From NCBI GenBank assembly GCA_963805915.1, contig CAWDWD010000013.1, positions 1-64,000 on the forward strand: DNA of 64,000 nucleotides, given 5' to 3'. The translations under genes were made by a program, and so were the position numbers. The notes under the pieces were generated by a model that ran no database searches, was not told where the DNA came from, and saw nothing but the letters and a program-made list of their open reading frames with translations. Numbering within the stretch: position 1 is the first letter of the stretch; each line of letters begins with the position of its first letter. Origin of the DNA: JAEULH01 sp963805915. GTDB taxonomy: Bacteria; Pseudomonadota; Alphaproteobacteria; Rhodospirillales; Defluviicoccaceae. Shown here piece after piece: positions 26,462 to 36,457 of this stretch.

Positions 26462-27613
26462 TTAAAACGGATCTCCAGCGGCGGAGCGGCCGATGTTGAT
26501 GTCGCGATGGACATGAACCGACATGATCAGGCCGAAGCCGATCATCAAGGTGACCGCAGCGGTGCCGCCGTACGATATGAGCGGCAGCGGGACGCCGACG
26601 ACGGGGATCAGTCCCGTGACCATCGCCATGTTGATAAAAACATATAGGAAGAACGTCGTCGTGATGCCGGTGGTTAAAAGCCGCCCGAATTGGCTCCGCG
26701 ATGACAGGGCGACGGCGAAACAATAGCCCAGAATCAGGGTGTACAGGCCGATCAGGGACGCCGCGCCAACGAGCCCGAACTCCTCCGCCAGCATGGTGAA
26801 GATGAAGTCGGTCTGCTTTTCCGGAAGGAAGTTCAGGTGGCTTTGCGTGCCCTGCATGAACCCCTTGCCGAACAGGCCGCCGGATCCGAGCGCGATCTTC
26901 GATTGCAAGATGTGGTAGCCGGAGCCGAGCGGGTCGCTTTCCGGCTTCAGGAAGGTTAGAACCCGCTGTTTCTGGTATTGATGGAGAAACTGCCAGGCCA
27001 CCGGCGCCGCCGCCATGCCGCAGGCCGCGACCACGGCGAACATCCACAGCCGCACGCCCGCGGCGAAGAACACCGCGCCACTGGCGATCAGCACCATCAT
27101 GGCGGTGCCGAGGTCGGGCTGTTTCATGACCAGGACGGTCGGGGCGGCGACCATGAGCAGCGGCGGGATCAGTTTAAGCGGCCGGCCCACGTCCTCGGCC
27201 GCACTGCAATGAAAGTAGCGCGCGAGCGCAAGCGCGAGCGCGACCTTCATCAGTTCCGAGGGCTGCAGGTTGATAAAACCGAGATCGATCCAGCGCTGCG
27301 CGCCCATGCCGATGAAGCCCGCGACCTCGACCGCGGCGAGCAGGCCGAGCGCGAGCGCGTAGGCGACGTAGGCGTAGCGCAGCCATATCCGGACGTCGCT
27401 GAGCGCGACGGCGAGCATTGCCACCAAGCCGATGGCGAAGCGGGCGCAGTGGCGCGAGGCCCACGGCTGGATACTGCCGTTCGCCGCCGAGTACAGCATC
27501 AGCGCGCCGACGCCTGCGGTCAGACACAACAGCACGATGAACAGCCAGCGCACCCGGCCGAGTTTCTCGCCGATCGGCAGGTGGCTGACAACGGACAACC
27601 GAGTGAGGCTCAT
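26462..27613 (-). CDS. rodA: Rod shape protein RodA (SEDS glycosyltransferase)
   Basis: A 383-residue polytopic SEDS-family peptidoglycan polymerase working with PBP2. Typical blocks are GAQRWIDLGFINLQPSELMK (with the conserved Gln-Arg-Trp and Pro-Ser-Glu), FLPEKQTDFIFTMLAEEFGL with the catalytic Asp, and VGVPLPLISYGGTA. The ATG at 27613 overlaps the mrdA stop by 4 bases, giving coupled translation. Last gene of the mre cluster. Confidence 0.97.
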   Translation of the reverse strand: MSLTRLSVVSHLPIGEKLGRVRWLFIVLLCLTAGVGALMLYSAANGSIQPWASRHCARFAIGLVAMLAVALSDVRIWLRYAYVAYALALGLLAAVEVAGFIGMGAQRWIDLGFINLQPSELMKVALALALARYFHCSAAEDVGRPLKLIPPLLMVAAPTVLVMKQPDLGTAMMVLIASGAVFFAAGVRLWMFAVVAACGMAAAPVAWQFLHQYQKQRVLTFLKPESDPLGSGYHILQSKIALGSGGLFGKGFMQGTQSHLNFLPEKQTDFIFTMLAEEFGLVGAASLIGLYTLILGYCFAVALSSRSQFGRLLTTGITTTFFLYVFINMAMVTGLIPVVGVPLPLISYGGTAAVTLMIGFGLIMSVHVHRDINIGRSAAGDPF

Positions 27614-29454
27614 GTCGTCGCGGCCCGGTCGCGGTCGAGCATTTGCGCGGCAAGGAGAACGTCGTGCGCGAGCGGCGCGGCTGTTTTCGAGCCGCCGCCG
27701 CCGTGCTCGACGACCACCGCGACGGCATAACGCGGCGCTTGCGCCGGGGCGTAGCCGATGAACAAGGCATGATCGCGCCGTTCCCACGGCAGGTCTTCGT
27801 TCTTGATGACGCCGGCGTCGCGCTCGGCCTTGGTGATGCGGCGGACCTGGGCGGTGCCGGTCTTGCCGGCCATCTCCATTCCCGGCTCATCGATCGCAGC
27901 CTGGCGCGCGGTGCCGCGGGGGCCACGCATCACGCCGAGCATCCCGTCCTGGACCGCCTTCAGATGCTGCGGATCGAGACCCAGGCTGTGAACAACGGCG
28001 GGCGTGCGCGAGGGTTTGCCGGCCGCGTCGGTGACCTTGTCGGTAAGCCGGGGGACGACGTGAAAGCCGCCGCTGGCGATGCGCGCGGTCATCACCGCGA
28101 GTTGCAGCGGCGTCGCCAGGATGAAGCCCTGGCCAATGCCGGCGATCAGCGTCTCGCCCTTTTGCCACGGCATCCCGGTCGTCGCCAGCTTCCACTCGCG
28201 CGATGGCACGACGCCGCTCCGCTCCGCCGGGAGGTCGATACCGAGGATGTCGCTCATGCCGAGGCGGCCGGCCATGGCGGTGATCTTGTCGATGCCGCAG
28301 CGCTTCGCCGCTTCGTAGAAATAGACGTCGCATGACTGGGCGATGGCGTCATGTAGCTTCATGACGCCGTGGCCGCCGTGTTTCCAGCAGTGGAAGGTGG
28401 CGTTGCCAAGCCGGGTCTGGCCGTAGCAGGTCACCGTGGTTTCGGTGGTAATATCACCGTCCTGCAGCGCCGCCAGCGCGGTCACCGGCTTGAAGGTCGA
28501 GCCGGGGGCGTAGAGCCCGGCCACCGCCTTGTTGGTCAGCGGCGCCTTGGGATCGGTCACCAGCGCCCGCCATTCATCGACGCTCAATCCCCTGTTGAAG
28601 GCGTTGGGATCGTAGCCGGGCATGGAGGCGAGCGCGCGAACGTCGCCGGTCAGCACGTCGAGCAGCACGATCGCGCCGCTTTGCCCCTCCAGCCGATCGG
28701 ACGCGAGCTTTTGCAGGTCCAGATCGATGGTCAGGTTGATGTCGGCGCCGGGCTGGCCGTCCTCGTGATCGAGCTCGCGGATCACCCGGCCCACGGAATT
28801 GACCTCGACCTGCGAGCTGCCGCTCTTGCCGCGGAGCACGAGATCATAGCTTTTCTCAATGCCGGACTTGCCGATCCGGAAGCCCGGCAGTTCGAGCACC
28901 GGCTCGCCGGTCAACTCGCTTTCGGCGACCGGAGCGACGTAGCCGAGCACGTGGGCGAAGCTCGGGCCTTCGAGATACTCGCGGCTCTGGCCCTCCTCGA
29001 TGGCGATGCCGGGGAGATCCGGCGCGTTGACCTCGATACGCGCGACCGCTTCCCAGTCGAGATCCTCGCGGACCGTGACGGGGACAAACTTGCGCTTGCG
29101 CCGGGCCTCGGCGAGGATCCGCCGGCGGTCGTTCTCGTTGATCTCGATCATCGTGCCCAGGGTGTCGAGCAGGGCTTCGATGTCCTTGCTCTGCTCGGCG
29201 ACCATCACCGCGCGGTAGTTCTGCCGATTGACCGCGAGCGGCCGGCCGAGGCGGTCGTAGATCTTGCCGCGCTGCGGCGCCAGCAGGCGCATGTTGATCC
29301 GATTGTCGTCGGCCAGCGTCGCAAATCGCTCGGCCTGCGTGACCTGCAGATAGTAGAGGCGCCCGGCGAGCAGCGACAGCAGCAGCCCCTGGCCGCCGCC
29401 GAGGATCATCGCGCGGCGGGTAAACAGCTTCTGGCGGTCAACGTCGCGGCTCAT
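27610..29454 (-). CDS. mrdA: Penicillin-binding protein 2
   Basis: A 614-residue class B penicillin-binding protein, transpeptidase partner of RodA in side-wall growth. A short N-terminal membrane helix (about residues 16-35) is followed by a pedestal (APQRGKIYDRLGRPLAVNRQ) and the transpeptidase domain with the motifs STFK, SCD and KTGTAQV. Length matches E. coli PBP2 (633). It sits between rodA and mreD, as in most rod-shaped proteobacteria. Confidence 0.97.
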   Translation of the reverse strand: MSRDVDRQKLFTRRAMILGGGQGLLLSLLAGRLYYLQVTQAERFATLADDNRINMRLLAPQRGKIYDRLGRPLAVNRQNYRAVMVAEQSKDIEALLDTLGTMIEINENDRRRILAEARRKRKFVPVTVREDLDWEAVARIEVNAPDLPGIAIEEGQSREYLEGPSFAHVLGYVAPVAESELTGEPVLELPGFRIGKSGIEKSYDLVLRGKSGSSQVEVNSVGRVIRELDHEDGQPGADINLTIDLDLQKLASDRLEGQSGAIVLLDVLTGDVRALASMPGYDPNAFNRGLSVDEWRALVTDPKAPLTNKAVAGLYAPGSTFKPVTALAALQDGDITTETTVTCYGQTRLGNATFHCWKHGGHGVMKLHDAIAQSCDVYFYEAAKRCGIDKITAMAGRLGMSDILGIDLPAERSGVVPSREWKLATTGMPWQKGETLIAGIGQGFILATPLQLAVMTARIASGGFHVVPRLTDKVTDAAGKPSRTPAVVHSLGLDPQHLKAVQDGMLGVMRGPRGTARQAAIDEPGMEMAGKTGTAQVRRITKAERDAGVIKNEDLPWERRDHALFIGYAPAQAPRYAVAVVVEHGGGGSKTAAPLAHDVLLAAQMLDRDRAATT

Positions 29455-29455
29455 C

Positions 29456-29971
29456 TCAAACCTGTTGCAGCAAGGCGATGTGGCAGCGGAGCAAGACCCA
29501 AAACACGACGGGGAAAAGCAAGATGGTTGTAAGTGTCTGAAACAGCAGGCTCGGCGGCTCGATCGGCGTGGCGTAATAGATCGACGTCAGCAACCAAACC
29601 AACGCGAAGGCGCCGGTCGCGACCAGGGCAAACCCCATCCAGCTGATGGCGAACGACTTGCCGATGAGGAAGCGCCGCTGCTTGTTGACGACCGCGTGCA
29701 GCACCACGAAAACCACGGCGTGCACCCCCACCGGCGCGCCACCCAGGATGTCGTAAAACAGGCCGAGAACAAACACGACCGGAGCGGGCATTAAGTCCGG
29801 GCGATACAGCGACCAGTAGTACACCGCCGCCAGCGGCAGCGCCGGTTTGAGCACCTGGACATGGGATGCGGTCATGGGGATCGAGCCGGCGAGGAGCAGC
29901 GCGAAGCTCAGTGCCGTCGGGACCAGCCGCCGCGCCGTGATGTCGAGCCTCAGCCACAGCGACGGGGTCAC
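29456..29971 (-). CDS. mreD: Rod shape protein MreD
   Basis: A 171-residue inner-membrane protein with about five helices and the MreD signature FVLGLFYDILGGAPVGVHAV. It starts with GTG at 29969-29971, overlapping mreC by 4 bases, and ends 1 base before mrdA. Part of the MreBCD elongasome. Confidence 0.93.
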   Translation of the reverse strand: MTPSLWLRLDITARRLVPTALSFALLLAGSIPMTASHVQVLKPALPLAAVYYWSLYRPDLMPAPVVFVLGLFYDILGGAPVGVHAVVFVVLHAVVNKQRRFLIGKSFAISWMGFALVATGAFALVWLLTSIYYATPIEPPSLLFQTLTTILLFPVVFWVLLRCHIALLQQV

Positions 29972-30882
29972 GGCGCGGCCGCCGGCTGTTTCGCACGCGT
30001 GGCCTCGGCGCTCGCGCCGCTATTGCTTGCGACCGCCGCGCCAATGATGCCCGCCAAGCCGTAGTCGACGATGCGGACGTAATCGACCGGCTGGCCTTGG
30101 GCGAATAACTGGACCCTGATCGTTCCATCGCGCACCGAGGCGACCAGTCCGATCGGCAAATCGGCGGGAAACGCATCGGCGTGCCCGGAGGTGACGACGC
30201 GGTCGCCGACCGAGACGCTCGTATCCGGGCCAAGGTGGGTGATTTTCGGCTGGTTGGAGTTGTCTCCGACCAGGATGGCGCGGGTTCGCGACGACCCGAC
30301 AACGACCGGCGCGCGAAAGTTCAAATCGGTAATGAGCAGAACCCGCGCCGAACGCGGCGCGACGCCGGCGATACGGCCAATGAGCCCGGACCCGGTCAGC
30401 ACCGCCTGACCCTTGCCGACACCCTCCCGGGCTCCGGCGCCGACGACGAGGCTGCGGGCGAACGCACCGCCGCTGTCGGCGATGACCCGCGCGGTCACGA
30501 AGCGCGCCTGGGGATCGGGAACGAAATGCAACTGCTGGCGAAGCTGGGCGTTCTCCGCCTCCAGGTGCCGCGCCGCGTCCTGCCAGCGTAGCAGCTTGTC
30601 GCGTTCCTGTCTGAGTGCCGCGTTTTCCTCGTTCAGCGCCGACCAGGCCTGCAGTGTCCGGGTGAGCTGGACGGTCGCGTCGACGGGCCGCGACATGAAG
30701 TCCGAGATCGGCACGAAGGCGTCGCTGACATAAACGCGGGCGCGCTCCATCATGCCCGGGTTTGCCCTGCCAATCATCATCAGGACGACGGCGGCGACGA
30801 CGAGGCCCGCGTAGAGCACCCACTGTAGAAGCAGGGTCCACGCGCCGGCGATCCGGTAATCCAGGCGCAGTTTTTCCCTCAA
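29968..30882 (-). CDS. mreC: Rod shape-determining protein MreC
   Basis: A 304-residue periplasmic scaffold protein. A single N-terminal membrane helix (LLQWVLYAGLVVAAVVLMMI), a coiled coil (about residues 70-105, ALRQERDKLLRWQDAARHLE) and a beta domain with GLIGRIAGVAPRSARVLLIT and VGDRVVTSGHADAFPADLPI. The predicted start is TTG at 30880-30882; no in-frame ATG precedes the membrane helix. The C-terminus is a short Ala-rich tail. Confidence 0.95.
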   Translation of the reverse strand: MREKLRLDYRIAGAWTLLLQWVLYAGLVVAAVVLMMIGRANPGMMERARVYVSDAFVPISDFMSRPVDATVQLTRTLQAWSALNEENAALRQERDKLLRWQDAARHLEAENAQLRQQLHFVPDPQARFVTARVIADSGGAFARSLVVGAGAREGVGKGQAVLTGSGLIGRIAGVAPRSARVLLITDLNFRAPVVVGSSRTRAILVGDNSNQPKITHLGPDTSVSVGDRVVTSGHADAFPADLPIGLVASVRDGTIRVQLFAQGQPVDYVRIVDYGLAGIIGAAVASNSGASAEATRAKQPAAAP

Positions 30883-30931
30883 GCGGAGGAGCCTCTCATA
30901 CCTTTAATGAATGGCCGTTAATGAATGGCCT

Positions 30932-31972
30932 TTAATACATGGTCACCAGAACGTTCTTCATCTTCTTCATCTCTTCAAGCGCGCGACCGGTGCCGAGGGC
31001 AACGCACGAGAGCGGGTCGTCGGCGATCGAAACCGGAAGCCCGGTGGCGTGGCGCAGGACGTAGTCGATATTGCTCAACAGCGCCCCGCCGCCGGTCAGC
31101 ACGATGCCTTTGTCGACGATGTCGGCGGCGAGTTCGGGAGCGGTATGCTCGAGCGCGACCTTGACCGCGTCGATGATGGAGCCGACCGGCTCGGCTAGGC
31201 TTTCGGCGATCTGCCGCTCGCTGATGACCAGTTCCTTGGGCACGCCGTTCATCAGGTCACGGCCCTTGATTTCCATCGTCCGGCCGTCGCCGTCTTCCGG
31301 CGGGCAGGCCGAGCCGATCTCTTCCTTGATCCGCTCGGCGGTGCTTTCGCCGATCAGCAGGTTATGATTGCGCCGAATGTAGGCGATGATCGCGTCGTCC
31401 ATTTTGTCGCCGCCGACCCGGACGCTGCGGGCATAGACGATGCCGCCGAGCGACAGCACCGCGACCTCGGTCGTGCCCCCGCCGATGTCGACGACCATCG
31501 AACCGGTGGGCTCGGTCACCGGCAGGCCGGCGCCGATCGCCGCGGCCATCGGCTCTTCGATCAGGAACACCCGCCGGGCACCGGCACTTTCCGCCGATTC
31601 CTGGATAGCGCGGCGCTCAACGGCGGTCGACCCGGAGGGCACGCAGATGACGCACAGTGGTGATGCGAAGCTGCGCCGGTTGTGAACCCTGCGGATGAAG
31701 TACTTGATCATCTCCTCGGCGACTTCGAAATCAGCGATGACGCCGTCGCGTAGCGGGCGAATGGCGTGAATGTTGCCGGGCGTCCGGCCGAGCATCAGCT
31801 TGGCCTCCTCGCCGACCGCGAGGACCTGCTTGCGTCCCTTGAACTCGGCGATGGCGACGACCGATGGCTCGTTGAGAACGATGCCGCGGCTCTTGACGTA
31901 GACCAGGGTGTTGGCGGTCCCCAAGTCGATGGCCATGTCGGCGGACAAAAACCCGAATAGCTGTGAAAACAT
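30932..31972 (-). CDS. mreB: Rod shape-determining protein MreB
   Basis: A 346-residue bacterial actin that guides side-wall synthesis. Nucleotide motifs: MAIDLGTANTLVYVKSRGIV (phosphate 1), MVVDIGGGTTEVAVLSLGGI (phosphate 2) and GIVLTGGGALLSNIDYVLRH (adenosine). GAGGG precedes the ATG at 31972. First gene of the mreBCD-mrdA-rodA cluster. Confidence 0.99.
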   Translation of the reverse strand: MFSQLFGFLSADMAIDLGTANTLVYVKSRGIVLNEPSVVAIAEFKGRKQVLAVGEEAKLMLGRTPGNIHAIRPLRDGVIADFEVAEEMIKYFIRRVHNRRSFASPLCVICVPSGSTAVERRAIQESAESAGARRVFLIEEPMAAAIGAGLPVTEPTGSMVVDIGGGTTEVAVLSLGGIVYARSVRVGGDKMDDAIIAYIRRNHNLLIGESTAERIKEEIGSACPPEDGDGRTMEIKGRDLMNGVPKELVISERQIAESLAEPVGSIIDAVKVALEHTAPELAADIVDKGIVLTGGGALLSNIDYVLRHATGLPVSIADDPLSCVALGTGRALEEMKKMKNVLVTMY

Positions 31973-32491
31973 TATCCCTCACGTTTCGGCTGGGTTCGGC
32001 CGTGCTTGCGACCGTTCGGCGAGGCGAGGTCGCCACCGCCAGCCCAATTCTAGTTCGGAAAAAATTGATGTTTTATTACCGGCATTCCGGGTCATTGATC
32101 TTGGGCCCCGCCGCGCCGCCGCGATTGGACGTGCCCGCGCCGCGGACGCGTCCGTGCCATGGGCTGATGCGCCAAAGACCCCCAAGCGGGTTAACGATAC
32201 CACACGTTGCCCAGCACTGCATCGATAGTGTCTCAATTTAGTGTAAAGTCACAGCAGACACAATATATGGTGTATCGGAGAGGGTCCGCGCCAATTTGTG
32301 CTAACATGGGGTTGACGTTGCCGAGCACGCGACGTGCTCGCGGGCGGACAGGGGTCCGGCCGCATGGCTTTCAGCCGCTGCGCCTTGTGCGCCCCATGGC
32401 CATGGCGGTAGCCTTGAGCCCCGTCATGGCGTTACACTGCCCGCGCCACGAGACCGCTCGCGCGGGCGGATGCTGGCGGGATCGATCGCGG
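31973..32491. promoter_or_regulatory. Divergent intergenic region between mreB and gspE
   Basis: These 519 bases hold no convincing gene and must contain the promoters of mreBCD (leftward) and the type II secretion cluster (rightward). A 19-base hyphenated palindrome, CGAGCACG-CGA-CGTGCTCG, lies at 32322-32340, overlapped upstream by TTGACG at 32312. The region 32221-32310 is locally AT-rich. The hairpin could be an operator or an attenuator; only its symmetry is seen. Confidence 0.5.
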
Positions 32492-34246
32492 ATGGACTTT
32501 GGCATTGGGCCGCCCGGCGGCCTGGGCGAGGATGGCGACGCCGGCGACGTCGAGGAGAAAATCGCCGAGGCGTTGGTGCGGCGCGGCAAGCTGGAGCCTT
32601 CGTCGCTGGAGCGCGCTTTCCGTCTGCGTCGCGAAAAAGGCGAGCGCTCCGAGCCTCTTCACGTCCTTCTCACCCAGTTGGGTTTCGTCGCCGACGCCGA
32701 TATCGCCGAGGCCATCGCCGAGGTTCTTCACCTGCCGTTGATCAAGACCGCCGATTTCCCCGAGGAAGCCGTGCTGAACGGGACCCTGAGCGTGCGCTTC
32801 TTGAAAGACGCGCGGGTCATTCCGATCGCGGATGCGGACGACGGCGTTCATCTGGCGATGGCCAATCCACTGGACGGCTTCGCGCTGCGCGCGGTCGGCA
32901 TCGCGGCGCGCAAGCCGGTGCGCGCCGGCGTCGCGCTGCCGGCCGATATCGAGCGGGCGTTCGAGCGGCTGTACGGCAGCGGCGGAACGGCGATCAGCCA
33001 GATCGTCGACGGCCTCGGTGACGCCGAGGCCGCCGAACGCGACGAAGACGCAGAAAGGCTCAAGGACCAGGCCAGCGAGGCGCCGGTCATCCGTCTGGTC
33101 AACCATTTGGTCACCCGCGCGGTCGAGGCGCGCGCGTCGGATATCCACATCGAGCCTTACGAGAACACGTTGCGCGTGCGCTACCGCGTTGACGGCGTGC
33201 TTCAGGAAGTCGAAACGCCGCCGGCGAAACTGCGCTTGGCCATCGTCTCGCGGGTGAAGATCATGGCCAAGCTCAACATCGCCGAGCGGCGCCTGCCGCA
33301 GGACGGCCGGGTCAAGCTGGCGATCCGGGGCAAGGAGATCGATTTCCGCGTTTCGACCCTGCCGACCATGCACGGCGAAAGCGTCGTTCTGCGGATCCTC
33401 GACAAGGGCAGCGCCAAATTCGAGTTTTCGGTGCTCGGCTTCGAGGCGGACACGCTCGCGACCTACCTCGGCATTCTCGAGCGGCCGAACGGCATCCTGC
33501 TCGTCACCGGCCCGACCGGCAGCGGCAAGACGACGACGCTTTACACCTCGCTGTTGCGCCTCAACACCCCGGACAAGAAAATCCTGACCGTCGAGGATCC
33601 GATCGAATATCAGCTGGAAGGGGTCAACCAGATTCAGGTCAAGCCGAAGATCGGCCTGACCTTCGCCAATGCCCTGCGCTCGATCCTCCGCCAGGATCCG
33701 GACATCATCATGATCGGCGAAATCCGTGACCTGGAGACGGCGCAGATCGCCGCCCAGTCGGCCCTGACCGGCCATCTTGTTCTGTCGACGCTGCATACCA
33801 ATTCGGCCGCCGGGACCGTGACCCGCCTGCTCGACATGGGGCTTGAGGATTATCTTCTCGCCTCGACGGTCAGCGGCATTACCGCGCAGCGACTGGTGCG
33901 CCGGCTGTGCCCCCATTGCCGCGCGGCGGAACCGGCGCCAGCCGAGCTGATCGACGAACTCCGGCTGGAGCGGTTCAGCGATCCGGCCAATCCGATCATG
34001 CTCTACCGCCCGGTCGGCTGCGAGCGCTGCAATCATACCGGCTATCACGGCCGCGCGGCGATCGCCGAGATGCTGGTGGTCGACGAGGATATTCGTCGGC
34101 TGACGCTGAAACGGGCGGACTCGCAAGACATCCAGCGCCGCGCCGTCGAGGCCGGCATGCGGACGCTCTACGACGACGGAATGCGCAAGGCCCTGGCCGG
34201 ACTGACCTCGATCGAGGAGGTTGTCCGCGTCACCCGGGAAACCTGA
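32492..34246 (+). CDS. gspE: Type II secretion ATPase GspE
   Basis: A 584-residue secretion ATPase that powers pseudopilus assembly from the cytoplasm. An N1E-type domain (VLLTQLGFVADADIAEAIAE) is followed by the C-terminal motor with Walker A GPTGSGKTTT, the Asp box TVEDPIEYQLEG, Walker B DIIMIGEIRDLETA, the His box LSTLHTNSA and the tetracysteine zinc site CPHC...CERC. The ATG at 32492 begins MDFGIGPPGG; the longer upstream frame has no family match. First gene of a ten-gene operon. Confidence 0.96.
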   Translation: MDFGIGPPGGLGEDGDAGDVEEKIAEALVRRGKLEPSSLERAFRLRREKGERSEPLHVLLTQLGFVADADIAEAIAEVLHLPLIKTADFPEEAVLNGTLSVRFLKDARVIPIADADDGVHLAMANPLDGFALRAVGIAARKPVRAGVALPADIERAFERLYGSGGTAISQIVDGLGDAEAAERDEDAERLKDQASEAPVIRLVNHLVTRAVEARASDIHIEPYENTLRVRYRVDGVLQEVETPPAKLRLAIVSRVKIMAKLNIAERRLPQDGRVKLAIRGKEIDFRVSTLPTMHGESVVLRILDKGSAKFEFSVLGFEADTLATYLGILERPNGILLVTGPTGSGKTTTLYTSLLRLNTPDKKILTVEDPIEYQLEGVNQIQVKPKIGLTFANALRSILRQDPDIIMIGEIRDLETAQIAAQSALTGHLVLSTLHTNSAAGTVTRLLDMGLEDYLLASTVSGITAQRLVRRLCPHCRAAEPAPAELIDELRLERFSDPANPIMLYRPVGCERCNHTGYHGRAAIAEMLVVDEDIRRLTLKRADSQDIQRRAVEAGMRTLYDDGMRKALAGLTSIEEVVRVTRET

Positions 34247-34251
34247 GCGTC

Positions 34252-35472
34252 ATGACCCTGTTTCACTACAAGGCGGTGAGCGACCCGGGTGAGATCCTGG
34301 AAGGCGAAATGGAGGCACCCGATCGGGTCACGGTCATCAACGCGCTCCGCGCCAAGGGATATCTGCCGATCCGCGCCGATGAAAAGACGCCCGGCGCCTT
34401 CGTCGAACTGCTCAGGCGCGACGTCGGCAGGCGCCAGGGCCTGTCGCGCCCGGACATCACCATGATCATCCGCGAGACGGCGACGCTGCTTCGCGCCGGC
34501 CTGCCGGTCGACCAGTCCCTCGACGTGCTCATCAAGTTCGCCGAAAAGCCGAAGGTTCGCGAGGTGCTGGCGCGGATCGTCGAAAAGGTCCGCGGCGGTA
34601 CCTCGCTTGCCGAGGCGATGGCGGCCCAGGGCCCGGTTTTCGATCGTTTCTGTCTCGGCATGGTCCGCGCCGGCGAGGCCGGTGGCGCGCTCGACGTCGC
34701 CCTTGTGCGCACGGCCGATTTCATGGAGCGCTCCCAGCGCGCCCGGCAGAACTTCAAGTCTGCCCTGCTCTACCCGGCGATCTTGTTGATCTCGGCGGTT
34801 ATCTCGATCGGGATCATGGTGAGCGTCGTCATTCCCAGCTTCCAGCAGATTTTCGCCGACGCCGGCTACGCCTTGCCCCTGCCGACACGGATCGTGCTCG
34901 CCGTCGGCACTGCGGCGGAGATGTTCTGGTGGCTGCCGGTGGCGCTCGTAGCCATTGCCGTCGCGGTTGTCGTCGGCCAGCGGCGGACGGCACAAGGTCG
35001 CCTAGCCTGGGATCGCCGGCTGTTGCGCCTGCCGCTGCTGGGTGATCTGTTTACCAAGGCGGAGGTCGCCCGGTTCGGTTTCACCCTGGGGATGCTCCTG
35101 ACCAACGGCGTGCCCTTGGTCGCCGGCCTGTCGGTGGCGCGCGAGGCCATCGACAACGCAGCGATCGCCGGCGCGGTCGGTGAAGTCGAAAAACAGGTCA
35201 AGGAGGGCAAGGCCTTCGCCACGCCGCTGGCGCAAACGGCGATGTTCCCGACGCTTGCCACGCATCTCTTGCGCATTGGCGAGGAAAGCGGAAAGCTGGA
35301 GGACATGCTGTTTCGCATTGCCGACATTTACGATGGCGAGGTTCAGCGCGCGACGCAGCGGCTGCTGACGTTGCTGGTCCCCGTGCTGACGTTCACCATG
35401 GCGATACTGATCGGCGGCATTATCATTTCGATACTGATGCCAATGCTGAGCATCAATCAGTTGGCATTCTAG
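34252..35472 (+). CDS. gspF: Type II secretion inner-membrane protein GspF
   Basis: A 406-residue platform protein with two GspF repeats and three membrane helices. It starts TLFHYKAVSDPGEILEGEME and repeats the signature as LLRAGLPVDQSLDVLIKFAE and MLLTNGVPLVAGLSVAREAI. LLRIGEESGKLEDML is conserved. The ATG lies 6 bases after the gspE stop. Confidence 0.96.
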   Translation: MTLFHYKAVSDPGEILEGEMEAPDRVTVINALRAKGYLPIRADEKTPGAFVELLRRDVGRRQGLSRPDITMIIRETATLLRAGLPVDQSLDVLIKFAEKPKVREVLARIVEKVRGGTSLAEAMAAQGPVFDRFCLGMVRAGEAGGALDVALVRTADFMERSQRARQNFKSALLYPAILLISAVISIGIMVSVVIPSFQQIFADAGYALPLPTRIVLAVGTAAEMFWWLPVALVAIAVAVVVGQRRTAQGRLAWDRRLLRLPLLGDLFTKAEVARFGFTLGMLLTNGVPLVAGLSVAREAIDNAAIAGAVGEVEKQVKEGKAFATPLAQTAMFPTLATHLLRIGEESGKLEDMLFRIADIYDGEVQRATQRLLTLLVPVLTFTMAILIGGIIISILMPMLSINQLAF

Positions 35473-35486
35473 GGAACGGGGTTGCA

Positions 35487-35978
35487 ATGGCGGCGCGACG
35501 CAAGCACGCGGAGAGGATCAACACACGACCATCGGCCCGCTCGCCGGCCCCCTCGTCGGTGCCGGGCAACGCGCAAGCGGGCTTCACGCTGCTCGAGGTG
35601 CTGGTTGTCCTGGTGATCCTTGGATTGGTGGCCGCGGTCATCGCCGGCCCGCAGGTCTTCAAGTTGTTGGGCACCGCCAAGAGCGAGACGGCGAGGATCC
35701 AGATCGAGCGTATTTCCGGAGCGCTCGACCTTTATCGTCTCGAGGTCGGTCGCTATCCCACCGACGAGGAAAATCTGGCCGCGCTCGTCGAGGCGCCGCC
35801 GGGCGCGGCGCGCTGGAATGGTCCCTACCTGAAAAAAAGGGAATCGATCGTCGATCCGTGGGGCCACGTGTACGTCTACCGCTCGCCCGGCCAGCACGGC
35901 GAGTTCGACTTGTACACGCTCGGTTCCGATAACGCCGAGGGCGGCGAGGGCGAGGCCGCGGACGTCACGAACTGGTAG
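35487..35978 (+). CDS. gspG: Major pseudopilin GspG
   Basis: A 163-residue pseudopilin. A 32-residue basic leader ends at the prepilin peptidase site G/FTLLEVLVVLVILGLVAAV. The C-terminal LYTLGSDNAEGGEGEAADVT matches the calcium-binding loop of GspG. The leader is longer than usual (6-10 residues); the ATG at 35487 is the only good start. Confidence 0.95.
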   Translation: MAARRKHAERINTRPSARSPAPSSVPGNAQAGFTLLEVLVVLVILGLVAAVIAGPQVFKLLGTAKSETARIQIERISGALDLYRLEVGRYPTDEENLAALVEAPPGAARWNGPYLKKRESIVDPWGHVYVYRSPGQHGEFDLYTLGSDNAEGGEGEAADVTNW

Positions 35979-35986
35979 GCGCTGGG

Positions 35987-36457
35987 GTGGCGATCCCAGA
36001 CCGGCGGTTGCGCCGCGAACGCGGTTTCACCCTGTTCGAGGTCCTGATCGTCCTCGCCATCATCGGGCTGGTGTCCGCGATCATGGCGCCGATGATCTTC
36101 AAGGGGTTCTCGGGCACCCGGGCTCGGGCGGCGGCGTACGAAATCGCGGCGGCGTTGCGTCAGGCCCGCGGCGAGGCGGTGGCTGCGAACGCCGATGTGG
36201 CGGTCATGGTCGATCGCGCTCGCCGCGCCTATGCGATCGAGACCGCCAAGCCGAAGGTGTTGGCCGCAACCCTCCGGCTGTCGCTGTACGCGGCGCAAAC
36301 AGAGCAGATCGGCGCCGATATCGGCGGCATTCGCTTCTATCCTGACGGCAGCGCGACCGGCGGGCAGGTCACGGTGCGTGACGAAACGACGGGCTACCAT
36401 GTCGATGTGGATTGGCTTACCGGCCGCGTCTCGGTGGTGGAGGCGCAAGCGCCTTAA
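35987..36457 (+). CDS. gspH: Minor pseudopilin GspH
   Basis: A 156-residue pseudopilin starting with GTG. Leader cleavage at RERG/FTLFEVLIVLAIIGLV; the C-terminal beta domain has GGIRFYPDGSATGGQVTVRD, typical of GspH. It begins 8 bases after gspG. Confidence 0.9.
   Translation: MAIPDRRLRRERGFTLFEVLIVLAIIGLVSAIMAPMIFKGFSGTRARAAAYEIAAALRQARGEAVAANADVAVMVDRARRAYAIETAKPKVLAATLRLSLYAAQTEQIGADIGGIRFYPDGSATGGQVTVRDETTGYHVDVDWLTGRVSVVEAQAP

Noticed and set aside
32432..34126. Long minus-strand frame opposite gspE
   Set aside because: Shadow of gspE with low-complexity composition.
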